From Bacteroidales bacterium (GTDB lineage Bacteria > Bacteroidota > Bacteroidia > Bacteroidales > P3): a DNA stretch of 64,000 nucleotides. A program made the position numbers and the translations under genes. The notes under the pieces were generated by a model, which had not been told where the DNA came from, did not search any database, and was given only the letters and a program-made list of their open reading frames with translations. Of this stretch, positions 52,003 through 61,295 are shown piece after piece. Positions within the stretch are counted from its first letter, which is position 1. The number at the start of each line of letters is the position of its first letter. Where the stretch lies: assembly GCA_024400565.1 (NCBI GenBank), contig JAKSMQ010000003.1:17303-81302 (forward strand), in the 5' to 3' direction.

Positions 52003-54735
52003 TTATTTGTTGGTCCAACGCATCCATTTCTTGTTGGCGATGTTTGCCTGAGCGGCTGCCAAACGAGCAACAGGGATACGGAAGGGACTGCAGCTTACAT
52101 AGTCGAGACCAATCTGATAGAGGAATTCAACAGATGCAGGATCGCCACCATGCTCACCACATACACCACACTTCAGCTCATTACGCTGCTGGTGACCACG
52201 CTTAACGCCATAGCGAACCAACTGGCCAACACCCTTGGTGTCGATGGTTGCGAATGGGTCGTTGTGGAGAATCTTAGCGTCAACGTATTCCTTAACGATG
52301 GTGTTAACGTCGTCGCGGCTGAAACCGAAGGTCATCTGGGTAAGGTCGTTGGTACCGAAGCTGAAGAATTCGGCCATCTCAGCAATACGGTCAGCCATAA
52401 GAGCTGCACGAGGAGTCTCGATCATAGTACCGAACATGTACTGGATAGCAACGTTGTACTTCTTCTCAATTTCTGCCTTAGCCTTGATAGCGATTTCTTT
52501 CTGGTGTTCAAGCTCGTGGAGGTTAACTACGAGAGGAACCATGATTTCGAGGTCGGGATTGAGACCTTCTTTCATGAGTTCAGCGGTAGCAGCAAAGAGA
52601 GCACGGAACTGGCATTCGGAGATCTCGGGGAAGAGAATACCGAGACGTACACCGCGGGTACCCATCATGGGGTTAACCTCGTGGAGAGCCTCAACACGCT
52701 CGTGGAGCTCTTCATATTTCATACCACGCTCTTTAGCAACTTCACGCTGTTTTTCTTCGGTCTGGGGAACAAACTCGTGGAGTGGGGGGTCCATAAGACG
52801 GAAGGTAACAGGCTTGCCGTCCATAACGCGCATGGTAGCCTTAGCAGCTTCCTTGATATAGGGTTCCAGTTCGTTGAGAGCAGCAACGCGCTCTTCGGTG
52901 TTGGTAGCAAGAATCATATTGCGGAGCTTCTCGAGAGGTTTCTCGCTGTTCTTGCCGTAGAACATGTGCTCGATACGGAACAGACCGATACCTTCAGCGC
53001 CGAAGCTGAGAGCCTTAGCAGCATCTTCAGGAGTATCTGCATTGGTACGGATACCCATCTTGCGATATTTGTCAACAATCTTCATGAACTGCTGGAAGAG
53101 AGGATTCTCAGTTGCATTGATCATCTCAACTGCTTCAGCATATACATAGCCCTTGCTGCCATTGAGTGCGATAACATCGCCTTCGTTGAACTTCTTGCCA
53201 GCGATAGTAACTACGCCATTTTCGAAATCGATTTCAACAGCGTCGCAACCTACGATGCAGCATTTACCCCAGCCGCGAGCTACGAGAGCTGCATGAGAGG
53301 TCATACCGCCACGCTGGGTAAGGATACCGTCAGCAGCACGCATACCCTCTACGTCTTCGGGGTTAGTCTCTTCGCGAACGAGGATGCAGGCAACCTTCTT
53401 GGCCTGATATTCTTTAGCTTTCTCGCTGGTGAGAGCAATTGCTCCTACAGCACCGCCAGGACCTGCGGGAAGACCCTTGGCAATAACTTCGTGTTTCTTC
53501 TCCTTGGTAGTATCGAGGATGGGGTGGAGAAGTTCGTCGAGCTGAGCGGGGGTAAGGCGCATTACAACCTCCTTGTCGGAGATGAGGCCTTCATTCATCA
53601 TGTCGATAGCCATAGTAAGAGCAGCAACACCGGTACGTTTACCTACACGGCACTGGAGCATATAAAGTTTGCCATCCTGAATGGTGAACTCGATATCGAG
53701 CATATCGTGGAAATTCTGCTCGAGGGTTTCGCGAATGTCGCAGAGCTCTTTGTAAACAGTGGGCATAAGCTCCTGCATGCTCTTCATTTCGCGGTTCTGG
53801 TCGTTCTTGGTTTCGTCGTTGAGAGGGTTGGGGGTACGGATACCAGCAACTACGTCCTCGCCCTGAGCGTTGATGAGCCATTCACCATAGAAAAGGTTGT
53901 CACCGGTAGCGGGGTTACGGGTGAAAGCAACACCGGTAGCGCTATTTTCGCCCATGTTACCGAATACCATAGCCTGTACGTTTACAGCAGTTCCCCAGTC
54001 ATCGGGAATACCTTCAATCTTACGGTAGCTGACAGCCTTCTTGCCGTTCCAGCTCTTGAATACAGCCTTGATACCGCCTTCCATCTGAGCGCGGGCATCG
54101 TCGGGGAATTCAACACCGAGAACTTCGCGTACTTTTGCCTTGAAAGCATCAGCCAGTTTGAGAAGGTCTTCAGCGGTGAGTTCGGTATCGCTCTTGTAGT
54201 TGTGCTGACGCTTGTAGTCGTCAAGCATATCGTCGAGCTGTTTGCGGATACCTTTGCCGTCAGCGGGCTCAATGCCTTCGCTCTTCTCCATAACAACGTC
54301 GGCATACATCATAATGAGACGACGGTAGGAGTCGTATACGAAACGGGGGTTCTGGGTTTTTTCGATGAGACCAGGAATAGTCTTAGAAGAGAGACCAATA
54401 TTGAGGACGGTGTCCATCATACCAGGCATAGAGCTGCGAGCACCGGAACGACAGCTGACGAGGAGAGGATTCTTAGGATCGTCGTACTTCATGCCCATAA
54501 GGCGCTCGATGTTCTCAACACCTTTCCATACTTCCTCCATAAGGCCGGCAGGAAGCTGGCAGTTGTTATCGTAGTATGCCGTGCAGCATTCGGTAGTAAT
54601 AGTAAGACCTGCAGGCACGGGGAGGCCAAGCAAACACATTTCTGCCAGGTTGGCACCTTTGCCACCAAGCAAATTCTTCATATCAGCCTTTCCTTCGGCT
54701 GTTTTTCCTCCAAAAGTGTAAACGAATTTAGTCAT
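52003..54735 (-). CDS. ppdK: Pyruvate, phosphate dikinase
   Basis: The 910-residue enzyme interconverts pyruvate, ATP and phosphate with PEP, AMP and pyrophosphate. The N-terminal nucleotide-binding domain has LLGGKGANLAEM (about 22-33) and SCRSGARSSMPGMMDTVLN. The swivelling domain has the phospho-His loop GGMTSHAALVARGWGKCCIVG, and the C-terminal TIM barrel ends with GVCGEHGGDPASVEFL. All catalytic segments are present. It has its own promoter and strong codon bias. With pckA it controls PEP/pyruvate/oxaloacetate flux. Confidence 0.97.
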   Translation of the reverse strand: MTKFVYTFGGKTAEGKADMKNLLGGKGANLAEMCLLGLPVPAGLTITTECCTAYYDNNCQLPAGLMEEVWKGVENIERLMGMKYDDPKNPLLVSCRSGARSSMPGMMDTVLNIGLSSKTIPGLIEKTQNPRFVYDSYRRLIMMYADVVMEKSEGIEPADGKGIRKQLDDMLDDYKRQHNYKSDTELTAEDLLKLADAFKAKVREVLGVEFPDDARAQMEGGIKAVFKSWNGKKAVSYRKIEGIPDDWGTAVNVQAMVFGNMGENSATGVAFTRNPATGDNLFYGEWLINAQGEDVVAGIRTPNPLNDETKNDQNREMKSMQELMPTVYKELCDIRETLEQNFHDMLDIEFTIQDGKLYMLQCRVGKRTGVAALTMAIDMMNEGLISDKEVVMRLTPAQLDELLHPILDTTKEKKHEVIAKGLPAGPGGAVGAIALTSEKAKEYQAKKVACILVREETNPEDVEGMRAADGILTQRGGMTSHAALVARGWGKCCIVGCDAVEIDFENGVVTIAGKKFNEGDVIALNGSKGYVYAEAVEMINATENPLFQQFMKIVDKYRKMGIRTNADTPEDAAKALSFGAEGIGLFRIEHMFYGKNSEKPLEKLRNMILATNTEERVAALNELEPYIKEAAKATMRVMDGKPVTFRLMDPPLHEFVPQTEEKQREVAKERGMKYEELHERVEALHEVNPMMGTRGVRLGILFPEISECQFRALFAATAELMKEGLNPDLEIMVPLVVNLHELEHQKEIAIKAKAEIEKKYNVAIQYMFGTMIETPRAALMADRIAEMAEFFSFGTNDLTQMTFGFSRDDVNTIVKEYVDAKILHNDPFATIDTKGVGQLVRYGVKRGHQQRNELKCGVCGEHGGDPASVEFLYQIGLDYVSCSPFRIPVARLAAAQANIANKKWMRWTNK

Positions 54736-54801
54736 AACAACGTAATAAAGGTTTAGTTTATAGATATGTTAGTTTTTTGTTTCTATTTTTTTACGGAATT
54801 G

Positions 54802-54832
54802 CAAAAATACACAAAAATAATCAAACTGCAAA
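54802..54832 (-). promoter_or_regulatory. Promoter of ppdK
   Basis: On the minus strand TATTTTTG (54809-54802) and TTTG (54832-54829) are 19 nt apart. A second TATTTTTG at 54819-54812 could be an alternative -7 box. Confidence 0.7.
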
Positions 54833-54941
54833 ATAAATATTATATATTTATGTATTTAATAATTTATAGTATGTTTGCAAACCTCTTCAAAGCTTATTAA
54901 AAGCACATTGCCTCTGCATAGGGTGCATAAAATTGCCTTTT

Positions 54942-54963
54942 TGTGGAGGCTGTGTGGATGCTA
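54942..54963. repeat. Two decayed units of the 11-bp GTGGACGCTA family
   Basis: TGTGGAGGCTG (54942-54952) and TGTGGATGCTA (54953-54963) are adjacent, in 11-bp register, and differ from AGTGGACGCTA by two to four bases. A relict of the arrays at 8313 and 36987 is likely but not certain. Confidence 0.45.
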
Positions 54964-55004
54964 GGTGCTCGTATCGCCGACGGCAGACAGACATTATGCT
55001 CTGG

Positions 55005-55781
55005 TTAAAGGAGATCTTTGTCCTCTGAATAATCATGAATGGTAACCTCTTTACCGTCAAATACGGCATAGTTCCGATGGTCTATCCAGTCTCCAACGTT
55101 GATGTAAACTGATTTACGATCCCCGATTTCCAAAGGCATAGTCATGGCCAGATGACGATGTCCGAATACAAAATAGTCGTATTCCATCTCCTTTAGCTTC
55201 TCTTTGCAATGAAGAACGATACCCTCTTTCTCGTCGCCGAGATAATGATTGTATTTGTCTCCGTGGCTTTTGCGGCTGCTGTTGCTCCATCTTAGGGCTA
55301 TTCCTATTCCGATACGCGGATTGACCATGGCAAAGAGTCTCTGATTGAATCTGCAACGGAACATTCGCTTGAGCTTGATGTATTTCTTTTCGTGTCTGTT
55401 TTGCGTCAGCTTATATCCCATTCCGTCTCCATGGCCGATATGAAACATCCGTCCGTCAATTTCCATATCTATCGGGTCGGAATGCATGGTAAGACCAATC
55501 TCTTTCTCCAGATAGTCAAACAGCCACATATCGTGGTTCCCTATAAAATAGTGGATTTCAACTCCTCGGTCAATCATCTCTGCCAGTTTGCCTAATATGC
55601 GTACATGACCTTTGGGAACAACATATTTATAGGAAAACCAGAATTCGAAAATATCACCCAACAATATCAGCCGCTCACAATCGGGCTTAATAGAATCGAG
55701 AAATCGAACCATCTGTCTTTCTCGTTCCAGCGAGTCTGATCCGGCGCCCAGATGGCTGTCGGTGAGGAAATAGGTACTCAA
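55005..55781 (-). CDS. LpxH-like UDP-2,3-diacylglucosamine diphosphatase
   Basis: The 258-residue calcineurin-like metallophosphoesterase shows all metal motifs: D8xH10 in LTDSHLG, GDIFEFW (42-48), GNHDMW (81-86), HIGHGDG and GHRH. The FEFWF segment and overall length match the LpxH group, which cleaves UDP-2,3-diacylglucosamine to lipid X in lipid A synthesis. Translation appears to start at TTG (55781); no in-frame ATG lies upstream and residue 8 is already the first metal ligand. It is 32 nt after the DUF4369 gene. Confidence 0.85.
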   Translation of the reverse strand: MSTYFLTDSHLGAGSDSLERERQMVRFLDSIKPDCERLILLGDIFEFWFSYKYVVPKGHVRILGKLAEMIDRGVEIHYFIGNHDMWLFDYLEKEIGLTMHSDPIDMEIDGRMFHIGHGDGMGYKLTQNRHEKKYIKLKRMFRCRFNQRLFAMVNPRIGIGIALRWSNSSRKSHGDKYNHYLGDEKEGIVLHCKEKLKEMEYDYFVFGHRHLAMTMPLEIGDRKSVYINVGDWIDHRNYAVFDGKEVTIHDYSEDKDLL

Positions 55782-55813
55782 GCGGTTATTCTTTGATAAA
55801 GTGTGTGTTGTGT

Positions 55814-56647
55814 CTATTTTTGAGCTACAGGTTCGGCAGAGGGACTCTCTTCGAGCATCATATCTCCAGCCTGTCGTTCTGAAAACTGATGACGGAGCTT
55901 CTGAACAACATTGTAGAAATGCTGGGTATGAGGATTGTCGGGAATAGTCTCCTGAAGACCAACCAGCACTTCTTCATAATAGTCGAAGTTGTATCTTGGA
56001 TCTATGATAGGATAGTTGTTGAAGGGTTTGTATAGAGCGATAATGGTTGCCAGAGATCCTTTGTTGTCGATTATGAAGTGGGAAATATAGTCCTGAAGAC
56101 CGCCCATCAGTTCTTCAAACATTCGGTTGGTAGTGTCTTTTGCCTGACGGTAGCGCACAGAGTCCTGCTTGCTCCAGTATTTTTTGTCCAGACTGCCGCA
56201 GATTTCAATACGGTTCTTCTTGTCCAGCTGGACAATCTCCTGCAGTTGTGCATTGGCTTCGTTGGCATAGTTCTGAAGCTGCCAGAGTAGCGTGCTTTCG
56301 GGAGAACCCTGCACCTGATAGGTCTGGGTGATATTCTCGTAATTGGCTGTGAAATTGATCTTCTCGCCGCCGTTGGGAAGCAGTACGACATAATCCACTT
56401 CGTTTACGTAGATATTATAGAAACTCTGATAAGGCATCTTATAGGTAAAAGTAAAATGGCCTTTAGAGTCAAGGTGTATCGAGTCAACAAAATGAGGCTC
56501 TTCTGAATTGGGCAACAGGTCTTTGATATAGAGTGTCTTGTTGGTACCATTCTCTAATTGGCCTTCGATGGTAAATGTGAGACCTTTTTTGCCTCCGCAA
56601 GAGGCCAGGAGTACTAATGCAAGAAGTGCGGGAAGTAAGTGTTTCAT
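55814..56647 (-). CDS. DUF4369 lipoprotein without a thioredoxin domain
   Basis: The 277-residue protein has a lipoprotein signal ending LLASC. Residues about 22-120 form a DUF4369 beta domain (FTIEGQLENGTNKTLYIKDL) that in Bacteroidetes usually precedes a TlpA-like thioredoxin domain. Here the remainder is helical and ends after residue 277 without thioredoxin fold or CxxC, so the redox half is missing. Function is unknown; anchoring in the envelope is expected. It is 15 nt after aroC and upstream of the lpxH-like gene. Confidence 0.8.
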   Translation of the reverse strand: MKHLLPALLALVLLASCGGKKGLTFTIEGQLENGTNKTLYIKDLLPNSEEPHFVDSIHLDSKGHFTFTYKMPYQSFYNIYVNEVDYVVLLPNGGEKINFTANYENITQTYQVQGSPESTLLWQLQNYANEANAQLQEIVQLDKKNRIEICGSLDKKYWSKQDSVRYRQAKDTTNRMFEELMGGLQDYISHFIIDNKGSLATIIALYKPFNNYPIIDPRYNFDYYEEVLVGLQETIPDNPHTQHFYNVVQKLRHQFSERQAGDMMLEESPSAEPVAQK

Positions 56648-56662
56648 TCTTTATTGTAATAA

Positions 56663-57592
56663 TTATAATATCATATTTATAATGGTCAGAGCCACCATCG
56701 ATTCAACGATAGGCTGAACTCTCAGAACATGGTTGTGGTCATGGCGACCTTCGATGTTTATCAGGTGTTCTTCTCCGTTCATATCTACGCAGGGAATATC
56801 CTCTCCGACAGATATTACCGGATGGAATGCAACTCTGAATTCTATGGGCATACCGTTCGACAATCCGCCCATTATGCCGCCGCAATGGTTAGTCTGAGTG
56901 CTGAAATCAGAATTGAACGGATCTCTATATTCGGCTCCGGTCATCTCGGCTGCACGAAATCCTTCGCCAATCTCAAATCCTGTGGCAGAGGGAATGCTCA
57001 TCATTGCGTGGGCCAGCAGGGCGTTGAGTCTGTCAAATACAGGTTCCCCCAATCCGACAGGACATCCAGTAATGCTGCATTCTATAGTGCCTCCGCAACT
57101 GGTATTGGATGAAGCCTTTCGGGGTGTATGGGCTTGAGTGTTGATTCGGATACCCCGGCTGTTGAGTATCTGCAAGGCGATAGAACCTGCAACTACGCGC
57201 GATACTGTCTCGCGGGCCGAGCAGCGGCCTCCGCCGCGATAATCCCGAATGCCGTATTTCTGCTGCCAGGTATAGTCCCCGTGGCCCGGACGGAACAGAT
57301 CTTTCAGCCGGTCATAGTCGGCCGACTGGGTGTTGCTGTTGCGTATCATAAAGGCAATGGGGGTGCCGAGCGTAATGCCGTCTTTTATTCCCGAAAGCCA
57401 TTCAATCTGGTCGGCTTCCTTTCTGGGCGTAGTCCCTTCAACGCCGTCGCCTCTGCGGCGGGAGAGTTGCTTCTGAATAAAGTCCATGTCCAGCTCCATC
57501 AGAGAGGGGCAGCCGTCAATGACGCCTCCTACGGCAGGACCGTGCGATTCGCCGAAGGTGGTCAGTCTGAAGCGGTTTCCGAATGTGTTCAT
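56663..57592 (-). CDS. aroC: Chorismate synthase, internally shortened
   Basis: The 309-residue enzyme converts EPSP to chorismate using reduced FMN. The N-terminus FGESHGPAVGGVIDGCP (13-29) with His17, RPGHGDYTWQQKYG (101-114) with His104, YRGGGRCSARET (118-129), and the GGIMGGLSNG segment near residue 240 are conserved. Typical family members have about 350-360 residues; between about residues 152 and 168 some 40-45 residues seem missing compared with related enzymes. The C-terminal GRHDP motif reads GRHDHNHVLRVQP. Activity is probable but not certain. FKBP lies 61 nt upstream. Confidence 0.88.
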   Translation of the reverse strand: MNTFGNRFRLTTFGESHGPAVGGVIDGCPSLMELDMDFIQKQLSRRRGDGVEGTTPRKEADQIEWLSGIKDGITLGTPIAFMIRNSNTQSADYDRLKDLFRPGHGDYTWQQKYGIRDYRGGGRCSARETVSRVVAGSIALQILNSRGIRINTQAHTPRKASSNTSCGGTIECSITGCPVGLGEPVFDRLNALLAHAMMSIPSATGFEIGEGFRAAEMTGAEYRDPFNSDFSTQTNHCGGIMGGLSNGMPIEFRVAFHPVISVGEDIPCVDMNGEEHLINIEGRHDHNHVLRVQPIVESMVALTIINMIL

Positions 57593-57653
57593 GGACAGAG
57601 GTTATTGGCTAAGGAGACGCACCTTGCGGGTGCGCCTCCTGGAGTGGGGATAA

Positions 57654-58460
57654 TTATTTCACTTCAACGATGGTCATCTCGAAGATGAGAGTAGAGCCAG
57701 CGGGGATGTCTCCGATGGCACGCTCGCCATAAGCGAGATTGTAGGGAATGAAGAGCTTGTAGGTAGAACCTTCTTCCATGAGGAGAAGACCTTCATCCCA
57801 GCCGGGAATCACCTGGCCTACGCCTACGGTAAGTTCGAGAGGACTGTTGCGGTCGTAGCTGCTGTCGAATTTCGTACCGTCAATCAGAGTACCGGTATAG
57901 TGAACCTTTACCTTGCTGCCCTTCTGGGGACGTTTGCCTTTGCCGGCTTTGATACGCTGGTACTGCAGACCGGACTGGGTAGTGCGAACAGATTTGTTGT
58001 TGGCATTCTGGGCAAGGAACTGCTTGCCGGCCATAATGGTGGGCTCCAGAGTAGAACGCATAAAGAAGTCCTGGAAACGCTCAAGCAGAGGACGGGTCTG
58101 AGCGGGGATGAGAGAGAATGATCCATTCTCAATATCCTCTATTGCCTGGCTGACCATGAGGGTGTTGACGGGAACGTTTCGGTTTTTCCAGTCAATAACG
58201 ATGTCCTGGCCTATTGCATAGGATGCGGAGTCCTGGAAGGTGAGGGGAATGAGTCGTTTGTTGCTTGCTTCCGAGGCTTCGAGCTGCAGTTTCATAGTCT
58301 TGATCTGCTCAGTCAGCAGTTCAGCTTTGGCAGCTTTCTCTGACAGCTCCTTATACTGAGCCTCTGTCATAGTAACCTTGCCTTTCTTAACCTTTATGTC
58401 TTGAGCCATAGCTCCAATGCTGAGGCATAAGGCTGCTATAATAATGATGCTTCTTTTCAT
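57654..58460 (-). CDS. Exported FKBP-type prolyl isomerase (FkpA/Mip-like)
   Basis: From the ATG at 58460 the protein has 268 residues with a signal peptide (MKRSIIIIAALCLSIG, ending AMAQ). The longer frame to 58625 runs through the buk terminator and is rejected. A helical dimerisation domain (about 25-160) with a coiled-coil (YKELSEKAAKAELLTEQIK) is followed by the FKBP domain (about 175-268) with VKVHYTGTLIDGTKFDSS, VIPGWDEGLLLMEEG and YGERAIGDIPAGSTLIFE. It should catalyse periplasmic protein folding. It is the first gene of a unit with aroC, DUF4369 and lpxH-like. Confidence 0.92.
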   Translation of the reverse strand: MKRSIIIIAALCLSIGAMAQDIKVKKGKVTMTEAQYKELSEKAAKAELLTEQIKTMKLQLEASEASNKRLIPLTFQDSASYAIGQDIVIDWKNRNVPVNTLMVSQAIEDIENGSFSLIPAQTRPLLERFQDFFMRSTLEPTIMAGKQFLAQNANNKSVRTTQSGLQYQRIKAGKGKRPQKGSKVKVHYTGTLIDGTKFDSSYDRNSPLELTVGVGQVIPGWDEGLLLMEEGSTYKLFIPYNLAYGERAIGDIPAGSTLIFEMTIVEVK

Positions 58461-58497
58461 AAATAATAAAATGGTCGAATATAGTTGTAAAGGAAAA

Positions 58498-58528
58498 GGA
58501 AACCCGAAGCTTCCCGCCCCGGGTTTCC
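58498..58528 (-). terminator. Rho-independent terminator of buk
   Basis: GGAAACCCG (58498-58506) pairs perfectly with CGGGTTTCC (58520-58528), and on the minus strand TTTTCCTTT follows. Confidence 0.8.
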
Positions 58529-58548
58529 ATGATGTATAAGTATATTGA

Positions 58549-59640
58549 TTATACGTATTCCTTAGCAGGAACGCCGTTGAGAATCTCGTTGCCGCAGATT
58601 GCGAGAGCGAGCATCTCGTTTTCACCCTTGATAACGGTTACGGGAGCAATCCATTCGATACGCTCTTTAATCTGAGCCATCCAAGGCTTGCTGTAAGCAA
58701 TACCACCGGTGAGGATGATGCCGTCAACCTTACCCTTGACAGCAGCAGCAACGCGGCTGATTTCGAGAGCTACCTGATAGCAGAAAGCATCAACGAGGAG
58801 TTGGCACTTCTCGTCGCCAGCAAGAGCGCGCTTCTCAACTTCGTAAGCGTCGTTGGTGCCGAGATAAGCTACGAAACCACCTTCGGCGGTAACCATCTTC
58901 TTAACCTTAGCCATGTCGTATTTGCCGCTGAAGCAAACCTCGATCAGCTTGCTGGCATTGATGGAGCCGGAACGGGTGGGGGAGAAAGCTCCGAGACCGC
59001 AGAGTGCGCGGTTAACCTCTATGCAACGTCCGTGCTCGTGGCATCCTACAGAAACGCCGCCGCCCATGTGAGCGATGATGAGGTTCATGTCCTCATAGCG
59101 TTTGCCCTGTTCGCGGGCATAAACCTTACCGGTCATACGCTGGTTGAGGCAATGCCAGATAACACCTTCACGGTCAGCCTCGAGGTCAAACTCGGGGTGG
59201 CCGGTAATCTTGGCGTATGCGGGACGCTCGTCAACGATACCGGGGTCAGCAATATAAGCTGCTTCAAGACCGATCATCTGAGCAATAGAGTCTGCGATGA
59301 GAGCACCCAGGTTGCAAGCGTGCTTGCCCTGAATACCTTCGATGCACTCTTTCTTCATGAGGTCGTTTACACGGTAAGCACCTGCATCGCAGGGACGGGT
59401 GAGACCACCACGGCCCATAACGCAAGCAACCTGGTCGCGGGTTACACCGTGACGGTCGAGCATGTCGATAATAGCATCTTTACGATAATCGAACTGGTCA
59501 GCAATCTCATGGAATTTCTGAATCTCTTCAATGGGGTGGGAGAGGTTCTCAGTAAAAACTTCGGTTTCGCCTTCATAAATGGCAGCCTTGGTAGAAGTGG
59601 CGCCGGGATTAATAACGAGGGTGAATCTTTTTGTACTCAT
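58549..59640 (-). CDS. buk: Butyrate kinase (acetate/propionate kinase superfamily)
   Basis: The 363-residue ASKHA-fold kinase converts butyryl phosphate plus ADP to butyrate plus ATP, or the reverse. INPGATSTKAAIYEG (10-24) is the phosphate-1 loop, AHMGGGVSVGCHEHG the central loop and GIILTGGIAYS the adenosine region. Length and sequence fit Buk rather than acetate kinase (about 400 residues). No phosphotransbutyrylase gene is next to it, so related branched-chain acyl phosphates could also be substrates. It is monocistronic with its own promoter and terminator. Confidence 0.9.
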   Translation of the reverse strand: MSTKRFTLVINPGATSTKAAIYEGETEVFTENLSHPIEEIQKFHEIADQFDYRKDAIIDMLDRHGVTRDQVACVMGRGGLTRPCDAGAYRVNDLMKKECIEGIQGKHACNLGALIADSIAQMIGLEAAYIADPGIVDERPAYAKITGHPEFDLEADREGVIWHCLNQRMTGKVYAREQGKRYEDMNLIIAHMGGGVSVGCHEHGRCIEVNRALCGLGAFSPTRSGSINASKLIEVCFSGKYDMAKVKKMVTAEGGFVAYLGTNDAYEVEKRALAGDEKCQLLVDAFCYQVALEISRVAAAVKGKVDGIILTGGIAYSKPWMAQIKERIEWIAPVTVIKGENEMLALAICGNEILNGVPAKEYV

Positions 59641-59682
59641 AATATGTTAAATAATTTTATTTTCTTATTGAATTTTCAACTG

Positions 59683-59690
59683 CAAAAATA
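59683..59690 (-). promoter_or_regulatory. -7 box for buk
   Basis: The minus strand reads TATTTTTG, 42 nt before the ATG at 59640. The -33 region (TTTACAAATC) is a weak match. Confidence 0.6.
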
Positions 59691-59826
59691 CTCAAAATTC
59701 TCGATTTGTAAACATCTTTTTCGTTCTTTTTTACACATTTTTTTGTTAATCCTGTTAATAACTTTATGTAAGATTTGATTTTCAAGAATGTAAAAGATTC
59801 ATAAAAAATGAAACTATTTCAATTTT

Positions 59827-59860
59827 TTTGCGTTTATAAGTACTAAAAGGAATATTTTTG
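59827..59860 (+). promoter_or_regulatory. Promoter of the lytic transglycosylase gene
   Basis: TTTG (59827-59830) and TATTTTTG (59853-59860) are separated by 22 nt, and the ATG at 59895 follows 34 nt later. Confidence 0.6.
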
Positions 59861-59894
59861 AGTTATTATTATATCAATATTGAATAAGTACATT

Positions 59895-61226
59895 ATGAAA
59901 TTTAAGCATTTTATAGCCCTTTCTATACTCTCCATCGGTTTTGTATTTTGTGGTCAGAATCTGAACGCTCAGGTGTCTCACCCCAACGATATCGTCACCT
60001 TTACGAACCACGATAATGCTAACTACGACAGCCTGATGAATTCTTACTATTTCCGTAAATATTCTTCGTCGGTAGAAAAGCATTATAAGAATCAGACCAA
60101 CTACAACTATTCTGCTTTCGACAAGGTTCCCGACTCGCTTCTCAAGGCCCGTCTCGACGCGCTTCCTACAATTATTCCTATGGATTATAATAGTGACGTG
60201 CGTATGTGGATTAATACCTATATCCGCCTGATGTCTCAGCGTTGTGATGTCATGCTTACTCTTTCGGAGTTCTACTTTCCTATGTTCGAACAGGTTCTGA
60301 CTCAGTACAATGTGCCCACCGAGCTGAAATATCTCACCATCGTTGAGTCGGCCATGAATCCTCAGGCAACCTCTCGCGCCGGTGCTGCCGGACTCTGGCA
60401 GTTCATGTACACTACCGGTAAGCTCTATGGCCTCGAGGTAAACTCGCTGGTTGACGACCGTCGCGATCCTTATCTGAGCACCGTGGCAGCAGCCCGTCAC
60501 CTCCGCGACCTCTACAAAATATTCCAGGACTGGGGACTCGCTCTTGCTGCCTACAACTGCGGCGCCGGCGGCGTGCAGAAAGCGTTGGCCCGTGCCGGTG
60601 GCGGAAAGAAGACCTTCTGGGAGATCTACAACTATCTTCCCCGCGAGACCCGTGGCTATGTGCCCGCATTTATCGGCGCCACCTATGCCATGAACTACTA
60701 CTACGAGCATGGCATCCGTCCCCACAAGATCAACATCCCCATCAGCCGCGACACGGTCCATCTGCGTCAGAATGCCACCTTCTCACAGATCTCCCACTGG
60801 ACCGGTATCGATGTTGCCGAGCTCCGAGCTCTCAACCCCCAGTTCCGCACCGACCTCGTTCCCGTAAGTGCCGGCCGCTCAAGCATTACGCTTCCTTCCG
60901 ACAAGCTCTCCAAGTTCATCCGCCTCCAGGATTCCATCTATAATGGCAGCCGTCGTGCAGATCCCGTTCAGCCCGAAGCTGTTGCCGCCACCACTCCCCA
61001 GACCAATCCTACCGTTTCCAGCGTAGCTACCAACAAGAGCAGCGTCAAGAAGAAACAGCAGCCCGCCAAACCCAAGGTTACCAGAGTGACCTACAAGGTT
61101 AAGAAAGGCGACACCCTCAGCCGCATAGCCAAGAAGCACGGCGTTACCGTTCAGCAGATCAAGAAGCTCAACCGTATGCGTTCCGACGTCCTCCGCGAGG
61201 GTCAGGTTCTGGTCATCAAGGGTTGA
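59895..61226 (+). CDS. MltD-like membrane-bound lytic transglycosylase with LysM
   Basis: From the ATG at 59895 the protein has 443 residues; an upstream TTG adds five. The signal peptide spans about 1-26. The SLT domain (about 130-270) has the catalytic Glu151 in VESAMNPQATSRAGAAGLWQ, plus ALAAYNCGAGGVQKA and TRGYVPAFIGATYAMNYY, as in MltD. A Ser/Lys-rich linker leads to one C-terminal LysM (about 396-443, TYKVKKGDTLSRIAKKHGV). It cleaves the glycan backbone of peptidoglycan to 1,6-anhydro ends. Followed by divIC- and NlpC-type genes, it starts a wall-remodelling cluster. Confidence 0.93.
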   Translation: MKFKHFIALSILSIGFVFCGQNLNAQVSHPNDIVTFTNHDNANYDSLMNSYYFRKYSSSVEKHYKNQTNYNYSAFDKVPDSLLKARLDALPTIIPMDYNSDVRMWINTYIRLMSQRCDVMLTLSEFYFPMFEQVLTQYNVPTELKYLTIVESAMNPQATSRAGAAGLWQFMYTTGKLYGLEVNSLVDDRRDPYLSTVAAARHLRDLYKIFQDWGLALAAYNCGAGGVQKALARAGGGKKTFWEIYNYLPRETRGYVPAFIGATYAMNYYYEHGIRPHKINIPISRDTVHLRQNATFSQISHWTGIDVAELRALNPQFRTDLVPVSAGRSSITLPSDKLSKFIRLQDSIYNGSRRADPVQPEAVAATTPQTNPTVSSVATNKSSVKKKQQPAKPKVTRVTYKVKKGDTLSRIAKKHGVTVQQIKKLNRMRSDVLREGQVLVIKG

Positions 61227-61295
61227 TGCCTTCCGGCGCAACTCCTTCTATTCTGCAGCACACATCTGAAATCATACATCACATAAGCACACTCT

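Noticed and set aside
51835-54756. 973-codon open frame on the plus strand opposite ppdK
   Set aside because: It mirrors a highly expressed, fully recognisable enzyme gene. Strong codon bias (few TTA/CTA/TCA codons) leaves the antisense frame open; no start context or family resemblance is seen.
58461-58625. N-terminal extension of the FKBP gene
   Set aside because: It reads through the buk terminator and its product lacks the expected signal peptide at the start.
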